Source: Eledone cirrhosa (Eukaryota; Mollusca; Cephalopoda; Octopoda; Eledonidae). From it: a DNA stretch of 64,000 nt. The DNA lies in the NCBI GenBank assembly GCA_964016885.1, contig OZ024740.1:1029504-1093503 (forward strand), given 5' to 3'. The translations under genes were made by a program, and so were the position numbers. This document shows positions 1-11,200 of the stretch, in pieces. A model generated the notes under the pieces. It saw only the letters and a list, made by a program, of their open reading frames with translations. It made no database searches and was not told the DNA's origin. Every line of letters begins with the position of its first letter. The stretch's first letter is position 1.

Positions 1-613
1 GTATTTATCTGTTTATTGTATTATATATAATGTGTGTATATACAGGATGTCCCCCAAAAATATATACACACTTCAACAGCATTCTAATAACTATTGCCTG
101 TACAGGTAATCAAAGTGTCAATCGAATGTTAGTTTCGTGTTTTAACAGTACAAATTTACAATACACACATAAAACCAGTGTATATACATACATGAGTGTG
201 TATACACATACATGAATGTGTATATACAATATATATGTATATATATATATAGACACATGTATTCACGGTGCAACGGTACATTAAAATATAGATGCGGGAG
301 AGGGGGTGTATATATAGGGGCGCTGGGGATAAAGGAGTGTAAAGCGTGTGTAATTGATATATTGAAGGAGAGGAGCGTGCAGCGATAGAGTAACAAATAT
401 ATAGAGAGGGGGAGAGATGGTATTGAAGGGGAGGAGTGCAAAGCGAAAGAGTAAGAGATATAAATAGAGACGGAACAGATAGAGAGAAACAGGCGTAAGT
501 AACAGTGGAAGAGATATAGAGAGAGGTACTCTGATTGGTTGAAAATTAGCCAATGACATACGATCACCACCACGGCTATCCCCGAAAAATTTTTAAAGAA
601 GCTAGGCATATAT
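1..613. repeat. AT-rich simple repeats and degenerate pyrimidine/purine minisatellite
   Basis: No gene seen. Positions 179-262 are interspersed TATATACATACATGAGTGTG-like repeats. Positions about 285-530 are purine-rich on the + strand; their complement resembles the 43-bp CTCTTTACATCTATTACTC-type minisatellite at 59853-60700, so this may be a diverged, inverted relative. The open frames here follow from the base composition. Confidence 0.55.
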
Positions 614-665
614 GTTAGAACACGAAAAGTGAACATTCTGTGTTTCACACTTTTCGTGTTCTAAC
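614..665. repeat. Perfect 18-bp inverted repeat (hairpin)
   Basis: GTTAGAACACGAAAAGTG at 614-631 is the exact reverse complement of 648-665, with a 16-bp spacer. It abuts a long TA run. It could be a cruciform-prone foldback or a collapsed pair of terminal inverted repeats of a small DNA transposon; no internal coding is left. Confidence 0.8.
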
Positions 666-669
666 AGAT

Positions 670-822
<153 letters not shown>

Positions 823-823
823 G

Positions 824-1195
824 GAGGCACATGGCTTAGTGGTTAGAGCATTGGCCTTGCAATCGAAAGGTTGTGAGTTCAATTCTCAGACCGTGTGATG
901 TGTTGTTTCCTTGAGCAAGACACTTTATTTCACATTGCTCCAGTTTACTCAGCTGTAGAAATGAGATGATAGGGACTGGGGTCCCTATTATTCCACTGCA
1001 AAAAAGCACCCAGCACTCACTGTAAATGAGGTTGGTGTTAGGAAGGGCATTCAGCTGTAGAAATCAAGCCAGAATCAGTTCCCATATGAGCAAGACAAGG
1101 TCAGCTGACTGGACACTGCCCACAACAGGACAACCCGTCTAACCCATGCTAATGTGGAAGAACAGACGTAAAACGGTGATGATGATGATGATGAT
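824..1195 (+). mobile_element. tRNA-derived SINE, family A
   Basis: The head is tRNA-like: a Pol III A-box-like TGGCTTAGTGGTTAGAGC near 834, an anticodon-like loop CTTGCAA (TGC, Ala-type) near 855, and a B-box-like GGTTGTGAGTTCAATTC near 869. The body follows, then a 3' part beginning GGTTGGTGTTAGGAAGGGCA and ending in (GAT)n at 1175-1194. Octopus tRNA-derived SINEs (OK/OR families) are known from the literature; assignment to one of them is not tested. Other copies lie at 11201-11605 and 62858-63197, both on the - strand. The tail matches the RTE LINE 3' ends in this window. Confidence 0.85.
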
Positions 1196-1439
1196 ATGCA
1201 TATATATAAGCACTTGCTTTTTCTTCACCCAAGATCAGTCTTACGATGTTATATGTCTTATTACTTGTACCAACTGAACTCTACATTACAACATTGTAGA
1301 AGAAGAAAACGGAGTTCTGCAGTCTTTTATGGACCCTTTGTATATTAGACTACATAACATCTATTAACCATATCTACATATCTTAATGTATCAGTAGAAG
1401 TGGTGAGAATCCTTTATGTAAAGATCACTAGCTAGAAAT

Positions 1440-1640
1440 ATGTCTGAATATAACTGTGAGAATTTGCAGGAAAACTTTCTCTTCAAGACTGACACTATCC
1501 TCACGTGGGAAATTACACACTGAAGAAAAACACTTCCACTGTGAAATATGTGAGAAATCTTTCACATGGACTTCTTTGCTGGTTGTTCACAAATGTAGTC
1601 AACACTAGCGATAAACCCGATCACTGTGAAATGTGAAACA
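1440..1640 (+). pseudogene. C2H2 zinc-finger gene relic (block A)
   Basis: The start ATGTCTGAATATAACTGTGAG matches the MSEYSCEIC start of the intact paralogs at 19818 and 55512. A one-base change set then breaks the frame: the first finger reads MSEYNCENLQ and meets a stop within 28 codons, and a second finger-like stretch (CACTGTGAAATATGTGAGAAATC, split here by reference to about 1536-1560) has no open frame. After about 1.5 fingers the sequence passes into the shared 3' flank, so most fingers were deleted. Intact relatives have eight or nine fingers. It is a dead copy of a DNA-binding protein gene. Confidence 0.8.
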
Positions 1641-2109
1641 CACAAATATACAAACACACTCTGGAAAGAAGAAAATAAATATATATATGTGTGTCTGTCT
1701 GTGTGTATATATATATATATTGCTACTGAGGGTAGGATAACCTGATGAGCTGGCTCCTGTGGTGGATACCTAAACATTGTAAGACCCTAGTGGGATGACT
1801 GAGATTGACCTACATAGATCAGATGTCTCAGGATGTCCAGCTGGAGATTAATGATCTCAGGAATGCCATGGAAGATCGTGATATCTAAAAAAGAATAGTA
1901 GAATTGTTCTGGCCAATCCACCTGACCTAATAAATGATAATTATAATAATATATATTAATGAACATTTATGGGGAAATATGTTAGAAATCATTCTCAGAG
2001 GTTTTGTATTGTAATCCACAAATACACCCTGTAGAAAGTTCCACTTCATATTATTTGTCATTAATGTTTCTTATAGAGACACAATCTCATTTCATTGTTG
2101 AGGGTGGTG

Positions 2110-2330
2110 GATTTGCAGAATCGGTAGAGTGTCAGACGATATGCTTTGTGTCATATAGTTACAGCCCTTTACATTCTGTGTTAAAATCCTGCTGAGGTTA
2201 GCTTTACGTTTCTTCCTCACAGTTTCAGTAAAACAATGTACGAGTAATCCATTGGGGTCGATTTAATTGGCATTACCCATTCTCTTCCAATTGCTGGACT
2301 TAATTTAAAAGTAGAAACATTTATTTAGTC
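2110..2330 (+). mobile_element. Old tRNA-derived SINE, family B-like
   Basis: A degraded tRNA-like head (GGTGGATTTGCAGAATCGGTAGAG near 2104, B-box-like TGTGTTAAAATCCTGCTGAGG near 2178) is followed by a tail with ATTGCTGGACTT and AAAAGTAGAAAC. The same insertion sits in blocks B (about 15750-15930), C (about 48890-49110) and D (about 53540-53770), so it predates the block duplications. A second partial relative (GAGTTTAAATCTTGCTGAGG) follows at about 2360-2440. Confidence 0.65.
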
Positions 2331-3059
2331 TTAAAATGGCTTTCTGCCATATTTCTTCTTGTTCTCTGCTCTCTGAGTTTAAATCTTGCTGAGGTCAACT
2401 TTGCCTTTCATCCATTCAAGGTTGATAACAAAAAAGTACCAGTCTACCACAAGGGCCTGTTCTTCCTCTCTATATTTCTTTCTCACTTCCTCCCTCTCAT
2501 TTTCTCTCCTTCTCTGGAAGAAATCACGTGTTCTAACCTGGTGAGTGAAGGGCTCGACCAAGCTTCAAATGTCCACAGTGACACCCCTATGACTCCATCA
2601 GTGCAAGAAAAACAAAACAAGATTGATGTGTTTATATGTGTTATTTTACAAACACTAACTGGTTTATATTTATATTTATGACAAAATATCCACATTTATG
2701 TGTAAATAAAAACAATTTTATAACTTTAATATTTGTTGGATGACAGTTCAAATTATGACTTTTTTTTTAGAAATAATTCACATTTGAAAATACTTTACAA
2801 TTTTCTTCTCTTGCCAAACAAAGGTTTGGTAGGACCCTTCAGTTGTGTCAAAGACATGACAACCTCTTTAGGACTGGTGCCACAATAAAATACACTCAGT
2901 AGAATGTGGGACCATATGTAAGAGAGATGTGGTCGCCCACTGCACCCTGGTTTGTAAAGACCTGTCCCACCCTTGCTAGCAGGGAAAGTAGACATTAAAT
3001 GATGATCTATGATGTCATTGGTGCCAAGCTGTTTCAGCTATTCCCTTGGACAACATTAT

Positions 3060-3300
3060 ATATAATGTGTATGTAGTATATATATATAGTTTATATATTG
3101 TCTATATGTAGCATATACTCTATATATGCAGTATTTATATATAGTGTATATTTTGTGTATATGTAGCGCATACACTCTATACATATTATTTATATATATA
3201 TATATAGTGTATATATTGTGTATATGTAGCACATACACTATATACATAGTATTTATATGTGTATATATATATAGTGTATATTTTGTGTATCATCATTACA
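3060..3300. repeat. AT-rich tandem repeat, about 60-bp unit
   Basis: About four degenerate units of TATATAGTGTATATATTGTG type with TATGTAGCACATACAC. The inverted counterpart is at 14728-14990 in block B. No gene. Confidence 0.75.
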
Positions 3301-3540
3301 TCTACTTTTCCATGATTGCATGGGTTGGACGGGTCAGGCCCCGGTATTTAACTATCTTCCTCTTCTCTCTATTGCAGGTAGTAAAGCCTGGGTTTGTGGC
3401 CGCGGGGAAAAGGTTGGAGGCAGAGAATGATCCAACCCATGCTAAACCTCCAACTAAAACTGATACTTGTCTTTTTCAGCTGTGGAGATTAGAGACATGT
3501 GGAATTACGTGTCTTGCTTAAGGTCACAATGTACCTCCCT

Positions 3541-3889
3541 GGCTGACAATTGAAAACATGATATTACAATATGTGTATGACTTCATTATAAAATATATAT
3601 GTGTTTGTATACATATATATAGTATATATTTGTGTGTATACATTGTCTCATTCCATGAGAGTAACTTGGTCAGCCTATGAACTCCTCATCCGACCCTTCT
3701 ATATGTATATACATGTTTGTCTGTGTGTGTGTACATATGTATATAGAATATTGTCACAACTACTATATACACCACATATACACTATATATAATATTGTCC
3801 AATATATATAGACTATATATCATGTTGTCCATGGGAAAAGCTGATATAGATCGGCACCAGTGACATTACAACTATTATATACACTATAT
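3541..3889. repeat. AT-rich intergenic sequence with TATA/TGTG simple repeats
   Basis: Stretches of TATATA, TGTGTGTGT and degenerate ACTATATACAC repeats. Apart from short open frames expected from the composition, nothing is seen. Confidence 0.6.
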
Positions 3890-4257
3890 ATCATCATCAC
3901 CATTATCATTTAATGTCTATCTTCCACGCTAGCATGGGTTAGACAGGAATTGTCCCACTTGAGACAAGATTGATCGGGTGACCGTGTATCACTCATATAG
4001 GACTGTATCTGGCAGGTTTTCTACAACTGGATGCCCTTCCTAACACCAACCACATTTCCAGTGTGGACTGGGAGTCTTTTCCTCATGACACCTACACAAC
4101 CTCTTTAGTTTGGAGTGGATGTTGTGGTACCAACATAACTTTACAGAGACAGGGTGGTGTTGGTGGGAGTGGGAGGATGGAGTACAGGTTGTGGGTTGGG
4201 TGTATATTTGGTTAAGAGAGGCCTACTGACTGTAGGTTAACTTTGCACGTAGGGAAG

Positions 4258-5000
4258 TCAGGCCTTCTCTGTTACTGTTTGGTGCCATAGATCTCGAACC
4301 AGTGACATTGTCTTAGAGAGGTATAAGTGTGCAAGGTTGGATTTTATGTCGTCCCAGGTTTTTCTGGGTCTACCTACTCCGTAACTTCCATCAATTTTGA
4401 TCACCCTGCACTTTTTTATAAAGCTGTCATCTTTCATGCACATCACATGACCATACCAACATAGTCTTCTCTCAAGTAAACAGCATCTGATCCCTCTTAT
4501 TCCTAATTCTCACTTAGTTTGTTTATGTTTTGCCGTTCATGTATATTACAATTACACGTCCAACGGACCATGCATGCTTCGTTCCTTTCCAATCTGCGCA
4601 GGTCCTCTGCACACAATGCCCATGTCTCACTGCCATATAACATTGCTGTTCGTATACAAGCATCATACAATTTGCCTTTCATTTTTAGAGAGAAACCTTT
4701 TGTGGCCAACAGCGGTATAAGCTCTCTGAGCTTTTTCCATCCCTTTCTAACTCTGGTTCCTACACTTTCAGAGCACCCTCCACCACTGATTTTGTCACCC
4801 AGGCAACGGAAAGTGTCCACTATTTCTATAGAACCATCTGGGCAATAGAAGGTGCTAGTATCCTGTGGGTACTTGCTTCTTATTTCACATGAGCATTGGC
4901 CACATATAAAATCTACATTCTTAGATAGCTTGCCTGTGATCTCACTACATGTACCCATAGTTTGGATTTGGGACATAGAATGGAATTTCTTCCTACTCAT
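4258..5000 (-). pseudogene. RTE LINE, RT C-terminal region (pieces)
   Basis: Two open pieces (5000-4503 and 4446-4258) hold the conserved downstream domain: SIEIVDTFRCLGDKISGGG, FSLKMKGKLYDACIRTAMLY, GSETWALCAEDLRRLERNE, and GVGRPRKTWDD near the end. Frame breaks separate them. The cysteine-rich segment is partly present (CGQCSCEI). Function in the intact family: reverse transcription of the element RNA at the nicked target. Dead here. Confidence 0.8.
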
Positions 5001-5211
5001 TTCCTACACACTGAGCATGGCACCAGTGCCCTATTTTCTTTTCTACATACTAGACCTTTAGTCTTAGACAAGTTAACTTTAAGGCCTTTTGATTCAAGGC
5101 CATGCCTCCATTTTTGGAATTTCTTCTGTAGTTCAGCCATAGATTCGGCTAGGAGAGTTAGAGCATCTGCATATAGAAGTTCCCATGGGCAGCTGGTCTC
5201 AAACCCCTCTG

Positions 5212-5632
5212 TTATAGCCTGAAGGGCAATAATAAATAGGAGGAAGCTAAGGATGGGCCTTGCTGAACACCTACTTTTACGCTAAATTCTTCACTATATT
5301 CATTGTTAATTTTAACCTTGCTGACTGTTTCTTTATACATGGCTTGTATAGCTCTCACAAGCCATTCATATACTCCTACATTTTTAAGAGCCCACCAGAT
5401 AACGGAGCGGGGGACTCTGTCAAAGGCTTTCTCCAAGTCAACAAAAGCTAAGTATAAGGGGTTTACTTTTAGCTAGCTACTTCTCCTATAGTTGCTGTAC
5501 AAGGAAAAAAGCATCTGTGGTATTTTACCTGGCATGAACCCAAACTGCATTTCAACTAGATCAATTTGGTCTCTGATTAGTTGTGCAATAACTCTTTCTG
5601 TGACCTTCATGACCTGGTCAACTACCTTAATG
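5212..5632 (-). pseudogene. RTE LINE, RT core fragment
   Basis: 5436-5212 reads MEKAFDRVPRSVIWWALKN (RT motif A region) through VGVQQGPSLAS (motif B region), then leaves frame before the expected YADD. 5632-5473 reads KVVDQVMKVTERVIAQLI and MQFGFMPGK. The join to the upstream half is broken by the LTR element at 5638-7667. Confidence 0.75.
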
Positions 5633-5637
5633 CCTCT

Positions 5638-6000
5638 ATAACAAAATACTGATGTATATGAATATAACATGAGACGTGGTTTGTGTGTATAATATTTAAT
5701 TAACAATTTGTGGATATATAGAACAGTATAGTTGACATGTCAATGAATAGATGAAAGAATGAAGCAAAGTTATTAGTTACCGTTTGGTCGCCAGGCGAAC
5801 GCGCCTGGCGGAAGGCCATGAGCCGAAAAAGCAAATGAGAGAGAGGGAGCTGAAAGTTATTCGTTTTATAGGGTTCTGCCGGAAGTGATAAAAAGGGTTC
5901 TATCACTCCAACGGAAAGCAACTCCAGCTACTGCCTGTCTAGAGAGTGTTACTCTATTGGTGATGTGTGTGTCACAACAAGGGAGGCAACTCCTGCCACA
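5638..6000 (-). repeat. 3' LTR (363 bp)
   Basis: Left-hand LTR. It differs from the right LTR by a modest number of substitutions and no obvious length change. A purine-rich GGCGGGAGGTAA lies just inside it on the minus strand (about 6001-6013), a candidate polypurine tract. Confidence 0.85.
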
Positions 6001-7009
6001 TTACCTCCCGCCAAATTTTTAAAATATAAAAATCGTATGAAATATGTATGTCGTAAGTTGGCGAGAATGTTGTAACAGGCATGAAAATTACGAAAAAAAA
6101 TAATGTTTGCAAAAATTAATGATAGATATCAAGGTAGCCAACCGCTCTTGGCCAGAGAACGACTGGACATCTATCTATCCATCACCCAAAGATACAATGT
6201 AATCAAAGTAAGAGAAGAGCTCAAAGTTCAAATTACAGTTCACAGGTGTGCAATCACATGACAGCAGGAAAGAAAGTGTGTTCCAGAGAATAAATGCAGG
6301 TGGTTTCTGTTCTGTGGTATAACGTGAAATTTCCAACCTCCGAGTGGATTTCTCACAGGAAGAGTGCCGCAAAAATAAATTCTCTGGCTTGTTCTGCTGG
6401 TTTTGGTTGTTGATGAAGCTGTGTTGCTGTTGATGTTGTCTCGCGGGGTGAGCGTATTCGATGTTTAAATTCACAGTAAAATATTTTTTCAGAAAAAATG
6501 AGTTGCGCAAAGTGCTAGAAATAACAGCCGAAGTTGATGGTCGATGTTGAGAATGCGTTGACCTGGAAGGGTCAAGAGGCCAGCGACCAAAGAAATAAGC
6601 ATTCTGAATAAAGGCGCAGTTTTCAACGGCAAATTTACGGGGTAAATTTTTAAACCGGCAAATAGGAGAATATAGCTTAAGGCTGGAGAATCCTTGGCGA
6701 AAAACGTTATCCCTGGCGTGTGGCTATCTCCGTTAGTCGAGAATCCTGCTGCCTACACGTGCCAAAACAAGGTTAAGTTGAAAAAAAGAAATATTTCTAT
6801 TGCGCGAGAAAATGATAGTGCAACAGGTCGTTGGCAGCCATTTTGAAAAAATGTGTGTGTGAAAGTGACAATGATGAAAAAGAAAGAAAGGCTTCACTTA
6901 GTATAACAAATATGGCAAGTTCAATTTTTCTTTTGTGAACGATGAAAAAAACTTGAACGATGAAAAAAAGCAATAGTTGAGATTCATCGAAAATAAATGG
7001 TTCATGTTG

Positions 7010-7048
<39 letters not shown>

Positions 7049-7304
7049 TTTTGTTTGTTTGTTTGTTTTTAAAGTGTTCGTTGTAAGAAGAAACGAAAAA
7101 CATATATATACAGTGAAATGCGACAGTTAGTTGATGCGTGAGAGAAAAAGAGTCTGTCTGAACGAGAATTTCACATGTGCGTGTGTTCGTTTCTTTGACT
7201 GCGTATTTTCATAGTTTGTCAATAAAATTTGCTGCGTATTCGTAATGTTACTCACACAACACCAGATTCTGCTATTTTTTCTTTTTTTTTCGGGGTCACC
7301 ACTT

Positions 7305-7667
7305 ATAACAAAATACTGGGTTGTATAAGTATAACATTAGACGTGGTTTGTGTGTATAATATTTAATTAACAATTTGTGGATATATAGAACAGTATAGTT
7401 GACATGTCAATGAATAGATGAAAGAATGAAGCAAAGTTATTAGTTACCGTTTGGTCGCCAGGCGAACGCGCCTGGCCGAAGGCCATGAGCTGAAAAGGCA
7501 AATGAGAGAGACGGAGCTGAAAATTATTCGTTTTATAGGGTTCTGCCGGAAGTGATAAAAAGGGTTCTATCACTCCAACGGGAAGTAACTCCAGCTACTT
7601 CCTGTCTAGAGAGCGTTACTCTATTGGTGATGTGTGTGTCACAACAAGGGAGGCAACTCCTGCTACA
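7305..7667 (-). repeat. 5' LTR (363 bp)
   Basis: Right-hand LTR, first in the sense direction. The primer-binding-like site lies immediately inside at about 7290-7304. Confidence 0.85.
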
Positions 7668-7669
7668 CC

Positions 7670-8191
7670 TCTATAGTTTCCCCTATCTAGGGCATCTCCT
7701 TTACCCTTGTAGCAGTTAACGATGCTGCTGCTACGCCAGTCATCTGGTATGACCCCATTCTGTATTACTTGGTTTACTATCTGGGTGTCCATAGTATGTT
7801 CCACCATTCCAGATGCTTTCAACATCTCAACAACTATCTCCAAAGGCCCAGCTGCCTTGCCCGTCTTCATATCTTTGATTGCCTTACTTACTATACTACC
7901 ATTAACTTGCACCGCTGGTCTCTCTATTGGATTGATTTGGGGCAGACTATCTTTTTCCCATTTATTTTCCTCATTTAGTAGTCTCTCGTAGTGACACTTC
8001 CAAGCTACCTTCTTATCAGTATCAGTGACGGCAAGTACACCATCATCATTACGGACACACTTTTCCCTGAGAATATCACGGTTTTTCTTGACACTTTGTT
8101 TTGCGATCCTGAACACCTCACGTTGTAGAACATGGTTGAACTTTCTATTCTCTGCTTCCCTTCTTGCAAAGTACAATTGTCTCCTAGCCAC
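7670..8191 (-). pseudogene. RTE LINE, linker and start of RT
   Basis: The minus-strand frame reads from MARRQLYFARREAENRKF through an IKDMKTGKAAGPLEIVVEML stretch (the usual GKA.GPD..P.E of RT upstream motifs, with D and P lost) to PDDWRSSSIVNCYKGKGD and LDRGNYRG, where the LTR element interrupts. The 3' end of the open frame (to 7616) is LTR sequence and is not part of the gene. Confidence 0.75.
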
Positions 8192-8588
8192 CTAATAGTG
8201 TTCTCTACTTTCCCCATCCCACAATACTTTCCAAGCCTAATTGTCTCCTCCACCTCCAAGTTACTCTCCTCCTGCCTATAGGTCTGCTCCAGCAACAGAT
8301 TTCATCTGTCGCCTTCAGCAGGTTAACTTTCAAGAATTCCCACTATCCCTCTATATTGTATGTCTCTAATTGCACCTCTTTACTGTCAAAAGCATTAACT
8401 AATATGCTTTTAAATTTGTCACTGGCTGTGGGGTCCTTCAACTTCCATATTCTCCTTAAGGTAGTCCTCCTCTGTCGTCGAGTATGTCTAGTCCTGACTG
8501 TGAGGTCACTAACTACTAGGCTATGTTGGGAGGTGAATTCTTCACAGGGGAGGGACTTAGTGTTTACAACAAACACTCTGTCACACAC
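8005..8588 (-). pseudogene. RTE LINE, region between endonuclease and RT
   Basis: Overlapping short frames (8588-8343 and 8295-8005) keep family-like segments such as FTSQHSLVVSDLTVRTR and RRQRRTTLRRIWKLKD, typical of the linker between endonuclease and RT in these elements. Frameshifted. Confidence 0.6.
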
Positions 8589-9030
8589 ATCTTCTAGTAA
8601 GGATATCGTATATCTGGCTGGCGTGTTCCCCTGATCTACAGGTGATCAAGTGATTGTCTCGTTTTTTGAAGTTTGTGTGACAGGTAGTTAGGTTATTAGC
8701 GTCACAAAATTCCAGGATCCTGAAGCCTTCCTCATTTCTGGCATGAAACCCATAGCCTCCATGGATTCCATCATAACCATCACTATGTTGTCCAATGTGA
8801 CCATTTAGTTCACCAGCAATAATTATGTAGTCACTGTTGGTTATTTGGGAGGAAGTGAGCATTAACAAATCATAGAACCTGTCTTTTATAACGTCAAGTA
8901 TGCCAGATTGGGGTGCATAAGCGGATATTATTGTCATAGTAGTTCTATTTAGAACTAGTCTTATTTTAATTATTCTGTCGTTCACTCTATTTACGGCAAT
9001 TGCCTTAGCTACCCATTTCTCTGCTAACAT
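8581..9030 (-). pseudogene. RTE LINE, AP-endonuclease domain (partial)
   Basis: 149 codons read from MLAEKWVAKAIAVNRVNDRI through IISAYAPQSG (the AP-endonuclease SAYAP motif), IIAGELNGHIG (the usual GDFNGHVG with D changed to E), FCDANNLTTCHTNFKKRDNH and HLITCRSGEHASQIYDI. The N-terminal third with the first catalytic Asn/Glu is missing: 5'-truncated near 9060. The D-to-E change in the GDxN motif would be expected to harm catalysis. Confidence 0.8.
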
Positions 9031-9175
9031 AATTCCTACTCCACTCAGCCCATCCAGAAAAGTTTATAGCATCTTTTTTTACCTACAATGATTCTAGCAG
9101 ACAAACCCCTGCACCTAGTCTCTTGAACACACACACATATATATATACCTTGACTTTGCGAAAGCTTTCAATTCT

Positions 9176-9409
9176 GTGCCACACAAAAGACTTATGGCAA
9201 AACTCTCTGCAATGAAGGATGATCTTTTTAACTGGTTGAAGTCCTTCATTCTCAGTCGAAGAGAGATAGTCACGGTTCTGGGACAGCATTCCTCACCATA
9301 TGAGATGTCATCTGGTGTACCACAGGGATCTGTTCTTGGCCCCCTTTTGTTTGAGGCATATATTAATGACATAGATGCCAACTTAAAGAATGCCACAGTA
9401 CGCAGATGA
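9176..9409 (+). pseudogene. CR1/Jockey-type RT fragment
   Basis: 77 codons cover the A-to-B part of the reverse transcriptase: FNSVPHKRL, ILSRREIVTVLG, GVPQGSVLGPLLF, YINDID. The frame breaks in the next stretch, just before the catalytic YADD, which is present but shifted (GCAGATGACATC near 9403). Confidence 0.8.
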
Positions 9410-9528
9410 CATCAAGCTGTACCTTGGGATAAAAAGGACAAAACCCAGCATCCACATACTCCCTCCACAGCACTAATATCAAGAAGTCTTCTTGTGAACG
9501 TGACCTGGGCATTACGGTCAGCAGCAAT

Positions 9529-10086
9529 TTGCGTTGGACGAAGCACGTCTCTAAAATTGTCAAGAGGGCTGAGGGTGTCTTAGCACCACTCAGCAAGACC
9601 TTTGTCAGCCGCTCTCCAGCTATCTATTTAAGGCTGTACATGGCTATGGTGCGGCCACAATTAGAACTTTCAGTCTGGAACTCCTATCTTGCTCAGCACA
9701 TTGACCGCCTGGAAACTGTTCAGAGACGTGCAACCAAGCGAATACCCTCCATCAAGCATCTACCATACTCTGAACGCCTTGCTTCCCTGGGCATGGATAC
9801 ATTGAAGCTCCGACGCCTGGCAACTGACTTGGTAAACACCCACAAAATTGTTAACCATCTTGCTAACAACAACCCTGAGTACCTTTTTGATCTCCATGTG
9901 TCTAACACACGTGGACATGCCCACAAAGTCAGAAAACAGCACAGTTCCCATGACTTTCGGAAACATTTTTTCACGCTCAGAGTTGTTGAAGCATGGAACA
10001 AACTACCTGCATCAGTTGTTAGCTGTCGAGACACTGCATCCTTTAAAGCCTCCATGCTTCCCGAGATTCGCCAACACTACACCTAA
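9529..10086 (+). pseudogene. CR1/Jockey-type LINE C-terminal domain
   Basis: An intact 185-codon frame reads from MRWTKHVSKIVKRAEGVLAP through ETVQRRATKRIPSIKHLPY, LKLRRLATDLVNTHKIVNH, FFTLRVVEAWNKLPASVV to a natural stop after RQHYT. This is the conserved post-RT region of CR1/Jockey-like elements. The start ATG is internal to a once longer frame. No independent function is expected. Confidence 0.8.
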
Positions 10087-10439
10087 TGTTCCCCCTCCAT
10101 ACACATAGACACATGTATATCATGACTCATACACTATTCACTTCCCTGACATTTGTGTATTATTCTATGTACTATACATGCACCTTTGACGAGTTGTAGT
10201 GCACCTGAGCACTTTACACAATAATTTCTTATTATTATCAGCATGAACAGCCTGTTGGGGCCAGTTAGAACAGAAAATGTAAGAGAATTCTGGCCGTATA
10301 CGGACGGTTTAAATAAATGATTTAATAAATAACAGCTGTATTGAAACACTACTGTGTTGTTCTGAGATGATTTCAGTAGAATTTCAAATGGTAGAAGGAC
10401 AAATATATTCTACATTTACTTTAATATAGATTTAAACAA

Positions 10440-10650
10440 AGATGTAGAATGTCAGAATTGGTAGTGTCAGATAACCTACCATTGCAGTATTTGTCCTGGT
10501 TCTTAACATTCTGAGTTCAAATCCCACTGAGGTAAATTTTATATTTCATTCTTCTAGGCTAGATAAAATATATTATATGTACTACTGTTGATTTAATAAA
10601 CTTTGTCCTTCCCCAAAATTGGTGGTCTTGAGCCTAATTTACAAATCAAT
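10440..10650 (+). mobile_element. Old SINE, family B-like
   Basis: Degraded tRNA-like head (GAATTGGTAGTGTCAGA near 10454; B-box-like TGAGTTCAAATCCCACTGAGG near 10511) and a body with GCTAGATAAAATA and TTGATTTAATAAACTTT. Divergent. Confidence 0.6.
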
Positions 10651-10704
10651 AGAGATTTAACAAGTTTGTTGTTTAAAATTTCTCAAAACACTTTTATTTA
10701 GTGT

Positions 10705-10915
10705 GACTAGTGCAGTAAATTGGCTGTAATCGATAGTCAGACAACAAGCTTTGGATCATATAGTTATGTCCTGTTACATTCTGAGTTCAAATCTTGTGGA
10801 GGGTAGCTTTCCCTTTCATCCATACATGGTTGATAAAATAAAGTACCAGTAATGCACTGATGTTGATTTAACTTTCCCCATCCCCAATATTATTGGGCCT
10901 GTGCCTACATCAAAT
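10705..10915 (+). mobile_element. Old SINE, family B-like
   Basis: Head near 10710-10760 and B-box-like TGAGTTCAAATCTTGTGGAGG near 10781, then CCTTTCATCCATACATGG, GTACCAGTAATGCACTGATG and GGGCCTGTGCCTAC. A second divergent copy about 60 bp after the first. 10920-11200 holds no recognisable feature. Confidence 0.65.
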
Positions 10916-11200
10916 ACCATTATTTACTGTGTCTAAGAATACTCAGTAACCTATACTATCACTACCCCAATGATACCAGCCAAGACAGATAGAATTTTAA
11001 ACATTTCAAATACCAATGAAGTGTTTGTGTTTATTTATTCTAACTACTTTCAAGATATCATTACATATGGTGTTCTTAACAGATATTTAGATGGGAAATT
11101 AACAAAAATATTGAATCACAAACTGGACAAATTCCTCAAATGTTACTCTTTACTTAACAAAAATAGATTGAATTTCAGGAGATAAATATAGTTTATTTAA

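Larger units (their letters stand above)
1200..3540 (+). repeat. Segmental duplication block A (zinc-finger unit, + orientation)
   Basis: The order of sequences matches blocks B, C and D read on their minus strands: 5' flank (1200-1439), finger relic, 3' flank with the conserved stretch around 1730-1960, SINE-like segments (2110-2440), a stretch at 2720-3060 ending in TTTAATGTCTA-like sequence, then an AT-rich tandem of about 60-bp units (3060-3300). It is inverted relative to the other blocks, giving a large inverted-repeat geometry with block B about 12 kb away. Confidence 0.8.
5638..7667 (-). mobile_element. Non-autonomous LTR retrotransposon (TRIM/LARD-like)
   Basis: Two direct repeats of 363 bp, 5638-6000 and 7305-7667, flank 1304 bp. 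CCTCT occurs at both edges (5633-5637 and 7668-7672) and once in the uninterrupted LINE copy near 59390, so the target duplication is 5 bp (up to 8 if the shared ATA is counted). On the minus strand the LTR starts TGTAGCAGGAGTTGCC and ends TTTGTTAT, and a primer-binding-like TGGTGACCCCG follows the 5' LTR (7304-7290). No gag or pol is present. The longest internal frame is 111 codons at 6510-6175, unrecognised. A 27-base A run lies near 7017-7043. Confidence 0.88.
3890..9060 (-). mobile_element. RTE-type LINE, decayed, split by an LTR element
   Basis: Read on the minus strand the order is: APE-type endonuclease (9030-8581), linker (8588-7990), start of the RT with an NYRG motif (about 7680), a 2.03 kb insertion (5638-7667), RT core with EKAFDRVPRS (5436-5212), cysteine-rich and C-terminal region (5000-4258), then a 3' UTR ending in (GAT)n-like repeats at about 3893. 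The frame breaks several times. The same family is present at 16073-17925 (+), 14200-14720 (+) and 58255-59640 (-). It resembles the elements often annotated as craniofacial development protein 2-like or endonuclease-reverse transcriptase. The RTE assignment is by recognition and untested. Confidence 0.8.
9145..10250 (+). mobile_element. CR1/Jockey-type LINE, 3' relic
   Basis: The 5' end is truncated inside the RT at LDFAKAFNSVPHKRL (about 9149). It continues through GVPQGSVLGPLLFEAYIND (motif B) and a frame-shifted YADDIKLYLG near 9400-9425, then the C-terminal domain and a 3' UTR ending near 10240 in TTATTATTATC. It abuts the RTE LINE 5' break. Confidence 0.8.

Noticed and set aside
824..900. 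Possible tRNA gene
   Set aside because: Box-like elements are present but the sequence continues into a SINE body and tail found at other sites; the tRNA-like fold is imperfect.
10970..11185. 71-codon + frame
   Set aside because: AT-rich, no domain, no conserved counterpart elsewhere in the window.
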